A DNA stretch of 64,000 nt. It comes from Holdemania sp. Marseille-P2844 (GTDB lineage: Bacteria; Bacillota_I; Bacilli_A; Erysipelotrichales; Erysipelotrichaceae). Within the stretch, counting starts at the first letter, position 1; each line of letters opens with the position of its first letter. Made by a program: the position numbers and the translations under genes. The stretch is from positions 278,759 through 342,758 of the forward strand of contig NZ_LT635454.1 of the NCBI RefSeq assembly GCF_900120005.1. The letters are read 5' to 3'. Under the pieces are notes generated by a model. The model was not told the origin of the DNA. It did no database searches and worked only from the letters and a program-made list of their open reading frames with translations. This document shows positions 58,070-64,000 of the stretch, in pieces.

Positions 58070-58450
58070 ATGAATGAAACAAAAAGAAAGCCCTTTGCGG
58101 TCTGGACTGTTGGAGAAACCGACTACAGGCTTAAACTGGACACAGCCACGATCGCAGAACTAGAAACAAAGTTTAAATGCAATTTGTTGACCCTGCTGGA
58201 AAGCAGCGGCAGTATGCCGGCTTTGTCAGTCATGCTGACGATCATCCATGGGGCGATGAAAAAATTCAATCATGGCGTTACCTATAAAGAGGTTCAGAGT
58301 TTGTTTGATCAGTATTTGGATGAGGGCGGTTCTCAGGTAGCGTTTCTGTCAGATATTGTACTGCCGGTTTATCAGGTGTCCGGTTTTTTCTCGGAAGCTC
58401 AGACGGAAGTCATGGACAGCCAGATGGCGGAGGTTCGCGAGAATATCTAA
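58070..58450 (+). CDS. Tail assembly chaperone, short form (gpG-like)
   Basis: A 126-residue protein, DUF6096-like: KPFAVWTVGETDYRLKLDTA, IAELETKFKCNLLTLL, MLTIIHGAMKKFNHGVTYKE. It coats the tape measure protein during tail assembly. A slippery heptamer T-TTT-TTC at 58384-58390 lies near the end, and the -1 frame from there is open to 58836, so a longer gpGT-type fusion is expected. Confidence 0.85.
   Translation: MNETKRKPFAVWTVGETDYRLKLDTATIAELETKFKCNLLTLLESSGSMPALSVMLTIIHGAMKKFNHGVTYKEVQSLFDQYLDEGGSQVAFLSDIVLPVYQVSGFFSEAQTEVMDSQMAEVRENI
58384..58390 (+). promoter_or_regulatory. -1 ribosomal frameshift site
   Basis: The heptamer T TTT TTC is in the reading phase required for X XXY YYZ slippage (zero frame GGT TTT TTC). 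The -1 frame then continues without a stop codon through the second chaperone part. Confidence 0.7.
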
Positions 58451-58836
58451 CTGTTACTGACTATCTGAATGAGCTTTATGTTCAGGCGCTGAAATTTGGA
58501 ATCACCCCCGATTGTTTCTGGGCGTCAACGGTCCAAGAGATCATTGACATGATCGATGCCCGGCAGGAAAAACAAACAGAGGAGCTTAAGCTGCAGATCA
58601 CGATGCTGTCTGTCCAAGCAGAACAGATTTTTGAAGGCATGGTCACAATTTGGAGCGATAAAAACAGCAAGCCTCAGCGTCGGCAAATTTGGGATTTTTA
58701 CCCGAAGCTTTTTGAAAAAGAGCGTGAGGCGTATGAAATTCAGCGTCAAAAAGACGAAATGGCTTTGTATCAAGCGAAATTCAATGATTTCGTGCTCAGG
58801 CATAATCGCAAATATGGAGGTGATGACCAAGCATGA
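58390..58836 (+). CDS. Tail assembly chaperone, frameshift extension (gpT-like)
   Basis: After a -1 shift, codons from 58390 give 148 residues beginning with a Gly/Ser-rich linker (LGSSDGSHGQPDGGGSRE) and then a protein-like stretch, YLTVTDYLNELYVQALKFG and TVQEIIDMIDARQEKQTEEL. The first ATG in this frame (58549) falls inside that stretch and has no ribosome site. The long form made with the upstream 107 codons would have 255 residues. Its end overlaps the tape measure start by four bases. Confidence 0.75.
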   Translation, partial: LGSSDGSHGQPDGGGSREYLTVTDYLNELYVQALKFGITPDCFWASTVQEIIDMIDARQEKQTEELKLQITMLSVQAEQIFEGMVTIWSDKNSKPQRRQIWDFYPKLFEKEREAYEIQRQKDEMALYQAKFNDFVLRHNRKYGGDDQA

Positions 58837-61334
58837 ACGGAATCACTCTTGAAAAGCTGCAGGTCATCATTGAAGCGCAGACTCAGGATCTGCGCAACGA
58901 GCTTGCTAAAGTAAAGCAGCAGCTCACATCAACCTCAGCCGCAGTAAAAAAAGAAACCGGGAAGATCGGAAATTCCTTCGGCGGAATGATGAAAAAGGTC
59001 ATGGGTTTGGTAGGAATTACCGCCGTTGTCACCTCTCTTAAGAAAGTAGGATCAGCCGCAATCGAGATGGCCAGTGATCTGCAGGAGGTGCAAAACGTCG
59101 TCGATACGGCGTTTGGTGACATGGCTTATATGGTTGAGAATTTCTCAAAGAAAGCGATCGATCAGTTCGGCATGTCGGAGCTGACGGCGAAGCGGACAGC
59201 GTCCACCTACATGGCCATGTCAAAGGGCATGGGAATCGCCGGGGACAAAGCGGCGAAGATGGCGATCAGTGTTGCGGGATTAACTGGCGATGTCGCTTCG
59301 TTTTACAATGTCAGCCAGTCGGTAGCGGACACAGCGCTGAAATCCATCTGGACAGGTGAGACAGAAAGCCTGAAGCAATTCGGCGTTGTCATGACGCAAA
59401 CGAATCTGCAGCAGTTTGCTTATAGCAAAGGGATCCAGAAGACGATTGCCGACATGGATCAGGCAGAACAGACAACGCTGCGGTATATGTACGTCACTGA
59501 GCAGCTTAGTCTGGCTCAGGGTGACTTTTCCAAGACCAGCGGCAGCTGGGCAAACCAGATCCGCATCTTGCAAGAGCGCTGGAAGCAGATGCTGGGGATC
59601 ATCGGAAACGGTTTGGTTCAGGTGCTGACGCCGGTTATTCAGTTTATCAATATGATCGTTTCCAAGTTGTTGTGGTTTGCGCAGGTGCTGCAGTCTGTCT
59701 TCCGCGGCTTATTTGGCGGTGGTAAAGCGGATCCAGTAGCAGGCGCGGCTGCATCAGCGAGCAAAGCGGAATCCGCCCAAAACGGGTACACTAACTCGCT
59801 AAAAAAATCAGATGCTCAGGCTAAAAAGAATCAGAAAACTTTGGCCGGCTTCGATGAAATCAATAACATCAATCAACCGCAATCTGGAGCTGAGGGTGCT
59901 GATATGTCCGGGCTTGGCGGCGATGGATTCGCAATAGATTTCGGAGATCTCGGGCTGGATGAAGAGCCTGATACATCCGGAATTGAGAAAGCGGCCGAGA
60001 AGATCAGAAACATCATCAAGGGGGTGCTGGACTTCCTTGATGAGAATAAGGCTAAAATTCTTGCGATTATGGGTGGCGTTGCCGCCTTTTTAATTGCCTT
60101 GAAATGGCCTGCAATTGCAGCAGCGATTGGAAAGATTGTGATGCCGCTTAAAAAAGCATTTGACTGGTTAAAGGCGTTTATGAGCCTGGCGTCAAGCGAA
60201 GGGATCATCGGAGCTTTAAAAGCTGCCTTCTTGGGATTCAGTACAACAGGGCTGATTGTAGCGGCGGTCATCGGAGCTGTGGTAGCGGCGGTGATTTACC
60301 TCTGGAACACCTCAGACGAATTCCGCAACAATGTGATGGCTGTTGTGGAGGGCCTGATGTCAGTGTTGAATCAGTTGTGGCAAGGCGTGTTGGTACCGAT
60401 CGGGAATTTTATCTTGGATTTGATCGACAATGTGATCATGCCGTTGGTCAATATCATCGCTCAAGCCGTTTGTGCTGTCGTTTTAGAGTTGAGTGGTGTA
60501 TTATCCGCTTTATGGGTCAATATACTGCAGCCCATCGCTGAATTTATTGTGGGTGTTTTATCGGTTTGCTTCCAAGGATTGTATGATATCTGGGTGGCTA
60601 TGCTGCCAGCGATCAATGAGATGATGGCAATCTTGCAGACAATTTGGGTTGACACACTGCAGCCGATTGCTGCTTTTATTGCGGATGTGCTCATTGTTGC
60701 TATTCAACTATTGGGTACAATCATCCAAACCGTTCTGACAACCGCGCAGACAATGTTTAATAAGCTGGTTACTTTCTTGACTGGTACCTTTGCAAAAAGC
60801 TGGGAAACCGTCTGGGGTGGCTGTAAAACTGTGTTTGCAACGATCTGGAACACGATTATCGACATCATAGAAACAGCTGTGAATTTTATCATCGACGCGA
60901 TTAACTGGTGTATTGATCAAATTAATAAGATCCACATTGATGTGCCTGGGTGGGTTACGGCCTTAACCGGAATGACCACTTTTGGCTTTAATATCGCTCG
61001 TATAGAGCGTGTGTCGTTACCGCGGATTGAGATGCCGAAACTGGCCAACGGTGGTTTGGCCTACGGTCCTACTACGGCGATTGTCGGTGACAATCCAGGG
61101 GCATCGTCGGATCCAGAGGTTATCGCACCACTGTCTAAGCTGCAGAACTTAATGGGCTTCGGCAGCGCGGAAACGCTGAACGCTTTGAATCGTCTATACG
61201 ATATCCTGCTCATGATTTATGAAAAGGACGACACCGTTATCATTGATGGGGAATCATTGGCCGATCGAATCAACAGGATCAACAAGGACAATGATCGCAG
61301 GCGGGGAAATCCGGTATTTGCCTTGGAAAGATAG
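58833..61334 (+). CDS. Tape measure protein
   Basis: Sets tail length and enters the host at infection. The 833-residue protein has an N-terminal coiled coil (QAQTQDLRNELAKVKQQLTS), hydrophobic segments at about 50-70 and 470-490, a TMP core (MASDLQEVQNVVDTAFGDMA, KTSGSWANQIRILQERWKQM), a long alpha-helical hydrophobic repeat region (about 480-690, with repeated LWxxxLxPIxxFI), and the family end PKLANGGLAYGPTTAIVGDN. By the usual 0.15 nm per residue the tail would be near 120 nm. Confidence 0.92.
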   Translation: MNGITLEKLQVIIEAQTQDLRNELAKVKQQLTSTSAAVKKETGKIGNSFGGMMKKVMGLVGITAVVTSLKKVGSAAIEMASDLQEVQNVVDTAFGDMAYMVENFSKKAIDQFGMSELTAKRTASTYMAMSKGMGIAGDKAAKMAISVAGLTGDVASFYNVSQSVADTALKSIWTGETESLKQFGVVMTQTNLQQFAYSKGIQKTIADMDQAEQTTLRYMYVTEQLSLAQGDFSKTSGSWANQIRILQERWKQMLGIIGNGLVQVLTPVIQFINMIVSKLLWFAQVLQSVFRGLFGGGKADPVAGAAASASKAESAQNGYTNSLKKSDAQAKKNQKTLAGFDEINNINQPQSGAEGADMSGLGGDGFAIDFGDLGLDEEPDTSGIEKAAEKIRNIIKGVLDFLDENKAKILAIMGGVAAFLIALKWPAIAAAIGKIVMPLKKAFDWLKAFMSLASSEGIIGALKAAFLGFSTTGLIVAAVIGAVVAAVIYLWNTSDEFRNNVMAVVEGLMSVLNQLWQGVLVPIGNFILDLIDNVIMPLVNIIAQAVCAVVLELSGVLSALWVNILQPIAEFIVGVLSVCFQGLYDIWVAMLPAINEMMAILQTIWVDTLQPIAAFIADVLIVAIQLLGTIIQTVLTTAQTMFNKLVTFLTGTFAKSWETVWGGCKTVFATIWNTIIDIIETAVNFIIDAINWCIDQINKIHIDVPGWVTALTGMTTFGFNIARIERVSLPRIEMPKLANGGLAYGPTTAIVGDNPGASSDPEVIAPLSKLQNLMGFGSAETLNALNRLYDILLMIYEKDDTVIIDGESLADRINRINKDNDRRRGNPVFALER

Positions 61335-61346
61335 GAGGGATAGGCA

Positions 61347-61724
61347 ATGATCTATATTTGGACAGACGATGATCCAACACCACGAGAATTACCAATCCCT
61401 TGTAAATTTGACTGGCAGTTCTCTGACCTAGATCGGGGATCCGGGCGAAATGATTTTGGCTTAATGATGAGAGAAAGAATTGGGTCAAAAGTAAAATTAA
61501 CTCTGAGCTGGAATCCAAAAAAGCAAAACAGAAAAGCAAATGAGGCAATGATCCGTTTTTTGAAATCATTGCCTCCTTATTGTTATTTGAAATATCCGGA
61601 TCCGGACGGAACAACGCCAACGATTGAGTGCTATCGCGGCGATATTAAATCTGGGATGTATCATTATGATCCGATCAGTGGATCCATCTGGAAGGATACA
61701 TCAACATCCTTCACTGAAAGGTAG
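61347..61724 (+). CDS. Phage tail protein, distal tail region
   Basis: A 125-residue protein beginning MIYIWTDDDPTPRELPIPCK and containing KLTLSWNPKKQNRKANEAMI and YLKYPDPDGTTPTIECYRGD. The WNP and YPDP blocks resemble DUF6711-type proteins that follow tape measure genes. AGGAGGGATAGG precedes the ATG. It probably sits at the tail tip, but no direct evidence exists here. Confidence 0.7.
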   Translation: MIYIWTDDDPTPRELPIPCKFDWQFSDLDRGSGRNDFGLMMRERIGSKVKLTLSWNPKKQNRKANEAMIRFLKSLPPYCYLKYPDPDGTTPTIECYRGDIKSGMYHYDPISGSIWKDTSTSFTER

Positions 61725-61732
61725 GCGGCAGC

Positions 61733-63691
61733 ATGGCAAAAACAACGCAGACCTTTTATGAAAATTCTGTTTACAAATTTCGTGACACCGAATCCGAGAT
61801 TGACATTGATGTATTTGACAACACCGCCAAGGGCGATATCGCCGCCGTGACCGCAAGCCAGCAGCGTCTTGCGCATCTCAATGAGGTGTACGACGGGGAT
61901 CGGGATATTCCTAAACGCTTTGCGACCTGTGAGTACGATCAGTTTTTACTTGACGGATCCATGACGCTTCTTCCAGACAATTACGCCCGGGAAAAGGTTG
62001 GCTGGTGGTCGGAGTTGTCCGATGACAACTGCGAGTTTATCCAACCGCAGATCATCACGGTGAAGTTTGACAAGCGGCACAGCTCCGCGGGGATCACTTG
62101 CTATTACGATGAGTATAGCAAGCCAGTGGAATCAATCTGCCGCTGGTATCGCGGGGAGAAGCTGCTTGCAGAGCACAAGCTGCTTTATCCGGCATGGACC
62201 GTTGAGTCGTTTAACAGCGCCAACATTACCGTGGATCAATTTAACACGATGACTGTCGGGTCGTTGAATTACGGCGAGGCTCCGGCCAAGCAGGAGTATG
62301 GCCAGAGCGTTGATGGCTACGATCGTATTGAGGTCGAGATGATCCAGACACAAAACCCGCAGACCTATGTCAAGCTGTATGAAATTGATTTTGGGCTGAC
62401 TTATGCGCTGACGGGAGAGCAGACGCAGGGAGCAAAGGTTAAGGAGCAGGTATCACTGTTAAGCAATACGCTCTATCCCAACGAGCTGTCGTTTAACCTC
62501 GAGAACTATGAGCGCAAATATGATCTACTTAACCCGTCGGATCTGCTGCGCTATTTCAAAAAAGGGCAGGAGGTGCGGGTGCAGGCCGGTGTCAAAAACC
62601 GCAAGACTGGGATCTTCGAGCGGGTCAACATGGGCAAGTATTATCTGGATCCGCCATCCAGCAAGTCTGCCAAGCTGACCTGTAAGGCGTTTGGGATCTT
62701 AAACATGCTGCTGGACGACGAGGATTATTACTCGCCGTTTTGGCAGGATGCCGCGGTTGCCGATATCGTCGCGGATATCTTGATCGGTTATGATCACTAC
62801 GTCCATCCCAATGTCGGCGGGATTAAGCTGACCGGCTACATCCCAACGCAAAACAAAAAGGACGCGTTAAAGGTGGTGGCCATCGCGGTCGGCGCCATCG
62901 TTAAAGAGGGCCGCAACGGTAAGATTTATTTTTACCAGGCCACTGAGGAGCTGATCAGCAATCAGATCATCGCGGAGGACACAGTTTATACCGGCTGGCC
63001 ACATGCAGGCATGTTGATGGCCGGCCTGGTGCCACTGCCACAGACGATCATTGCGCTGCCGTATGTACTTAAGGCAGATCGCAACACCCGGCTGGGAGAT
63101 ATCGACTCCAAAGATATTGGCAGCTACACCAAGGTGTCTGTCAATTACTTTAATTACGGATCTGCGGATCCAGCCGCCGAACTGCAGGAGCTGTTTAGCG
63201 GCGAGGTGATCACCGATGAGGACGGCAACGCCAAGATTACTTACTCGGATGCACCGGTCTATGATCTGACCTGTGATCTGCCGGAGGGCTGCACAATTAA
63301 GCACTACGCTGACGTCAGCCTTTTCCATGGCGATCCTGGGATGATTTACGAGCTGATAGTCAATGGTAGGGTGCGCAAGGTATCAAGCGCTACGGCCAGC
63401 GCAACGTTGCCACAGATCGAGATTGACCCGCAGGCACAGACGCTGGTACTGGACAGCTGTAATGAGCTGATCGGCAGTGCTCAGCAGGCCAGGGCGGCCG
63501 CCAGATGGTATTTGGAGCAGATGCAAAAGAGGCTGGACATCAGCTTTAAATGGTGGGCGGTAGCAACCACGGAGGCCTCAGAGTATTTAGAGGTGGAGAC
63601 CACTTACGGGACCATTGTTAAAGCGCAGATCAGCAGCATAGAGTATGACCTTGGCAGCGGTCTGACCGCAACCGTTAAGGGGGTGGTTTGA
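61733..63691 (+). CDS. Phage tail/baseplate structural protein
   Basis: A 652-residue protein in the position of a distal tail or tail-spike hub. It contains a gp27/Dit-like part: ELSFNLENYERKYDLLNPSD, FKKGQEVRVQAGVKNRKTGI and TCKAFGILNMLLDDEDYYSP, then beta-rich domains with YVLKADRNTRLGDIDSKDIG. The first 200 residues include a jelly-roll-like region (NYAREKVGWWSELSDDNCEF). No catalytic motifs are seen. The next gene starts one base after its stop codon. Confidence 0.78.
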   Translation: MAKTTQTFYENSVYKFRDTESEIDIDVFDNTAKGDIAAVTASQQRLAHLNEVYDGDRDIPKRFATCEYDQFLLDGSMTLLPDNYAREKVGWWSELSDDNCEFIQPQIITVKFDKRHSSAGITCYYDEYSKPVESICRWYRGEKLLAEHKLLYPAWTVESFNSANITVDQFNTMTVGSLNYGEAPAKQEYGQSVDGYDRIEVEMIQTQNPQTYVKLYEIDFGLTYALTGEQTQGAKVKEQVSLLSNTLYPNELSFNLENYERKYDLLNPSDLLRYFKKGQEVRVQAGVKNRKTGIFERVNMGKYYLDPPSSKSAKLTCKAFGILNMLLDDEDYYSPFWQDAAVADIVADILIGYDHYVHPNVGGIKLTGYIPTQNKKDALKVVAIAVGAIVKEGRNGKIYFYQATEELISNQIIAEDTVYTGWPHAGMLMAGLVPLPQTIIALPYVLKADRNTRLGDIDSKDIGSYTKVSVNYFNYGSADPAAELQELFSGEVITDEDGNAKITYSDAPVYDLTCDLPEGCTIKHYADVSLFHGDPGMIYELIVNGRVRKVSSATASATLPQIEIDPQAQTLVLDSCNELIGSAQQARAAARWYLEQMQKRLDISFKWWAVATTEASEYLEVETTYGTIVKAQISSIEYDLGSGLTATVKGVV

Positions 63692-64000
63692 TTGGAGCTT
63701 AAAACCTTCCGGGCGACAGATCGGTATAATGTCGACGATCTGATGCGTGTTGAGCATAACTGCCAGCTCCTGCGGGATCGGATCGCTGCGCTGCTCGGTG
63801 TTAACCTGCAGCTGGATATCCGGACGGACTGGGATCTGACCAGCTTGCCGACGATCGGTCAGATGGATCGGATCCGGTGCAACATCGAGCAGCTGGCCCG
63901 CACCATGCGTGACGCCTACACCATCCCTGACTTCGGGGATTTTTTTGATTACACAATCGCTAATCAATTTGAGCGGGCGTTTGAGTTTATGGATCAGTAC
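63692..64000 (+). CDS. Phage tail protein, 3' end outside window
   Basis: The frame is open from TTG 63692 to the edge (103 codons). GTTAAGGGGGTGG provides a good ribosome site and the gene begins just after the preceding stop codon. The product starts MELKTFRATDRYNVDDLMRV and contains DLTSLPTIGQMDRIRCNIEQ and FGDFFDYTIANQFERAF, a pattern seen in small tail or receptor-related proteins. Its function cannot be given. Confidence 0.65.
   Translation, partial: MELKTFRATDRYNVDDLMRVEHNCQLLRDRIAALLGVNLQLDIRTDWDLTSLPTIGQMDRIRCNIEQLARTMRDAYTIPDFGDFFDYTIANQFERAFEFMDQY

Larger units (their letters stand above)
29784..64000. mobile_element. Temperate siphovirus prophage (left end and most of the genome; right end outside window)
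   Basis: A continuous phage gene order starts with a tyrosine integrase and runs through lysogeny control, early genes, replication, late regulator, terminase, head and tail genes to the right edge. The left limit is placed at a 26-bp dyad beyond the integrase and is approximate; attR is not in the window. The SPP1-type portal, P22-like coat protein, tail tube and tape measure of 833 residues indicate a long, non-contractile tail. No lysis cassette or late host-recognition genes are seen before the edge. Confidence 0.93.

Overview
The window is about 64 kb of a low-to-middle GC Bacillota (Firmicutes) chromosome. Roughly the first 29.7 kb is host DNA. The rest is most of a temperate, long-tailed prophage that runs off the right edge. 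The glgA end, the pgk-tpiA-eno glycolysis block, secG-rnr-smpB with tmRNA nearby, mannose-family PTS genes, a lysine riboswitch and B. subtilis-type PhoP and CcpA sites fit this phylum. The roughly 50% GC host DNA and protein style suggest Erysipelotrichia (Holdemania-like), but that placement is inference.

Host part, left to right: the end of glycogen synthase; pgk-tpiA, a small membrane protein and eno; secG, RNase R and SmpB (export, RNA decay, ribosome rescue); a LemA/DUF2207 pair on the minus strand; a Na/phosphate symporter behind a three-repeat PhoP box; a D-2-hydroxyacid dehydrogenase; tmRNA. Next is a sugar locus: a UTRA-only protein and a GntR/UTRA regulator, then PTS IIC-IID-IIB, a SIS-domain sugar-phosphate enzyme and IIA, with matching TGGTATA palindromes at both promoters. 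Then come an FRG-domain protein, tRNA-Arg(CCG), an rRNA methyltransferase, small genes including one broken by a stop codon, a HAD phosphatase, tRNA-Ala(GGC), an O-methyltransferase, a second HAD phosphatase, and an orphan peptide-binding lipoprotein controlled by a lysine riboswitch.

Prophage (about 29.78 kb to the end): tyrosine integrase at the left end; a lysogeny block (ImmA-like peptidase, XRE repressor, divergent Cro-like gene) with well-resolved operators; early genes; a replication and recombination block (SMC-like ATPase, Sak4-like ATPase, DUF669 protein, helicase, primase-helicase) followed by a repeat-rich candidate origin; RusA, methyltransferases and many tiny coupled genes; an ArpU/sigma-like late regulator; a structured RNA candidate; terminase, SPP1-type portal, MuF head protein, scaffold, coat, connector and tail genes up to a truncated tail gene.

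The most interesting items are: (1) a 1.7 kb segment in the early region bounded by 27-bp direct repeats, carrying its own tyrosine recombinase, that looks like an element inserted into the 3' end of a glucosaminidase gene; (2) a MuF head protein fused to an HExxH metallopeptidase-like C-terminus, followed by two small immunity-like genes and a terminator, all AT-rich, which fits a phage-borne polymorphic toxin; (3) a highly structured candidate RNA just upstream of the terminase genes; (4) a candidate small RNA beside the integrase made of two hairpins with the same loop; and (5) a TTTTTTC slippery site in the tail assembly chaperone.
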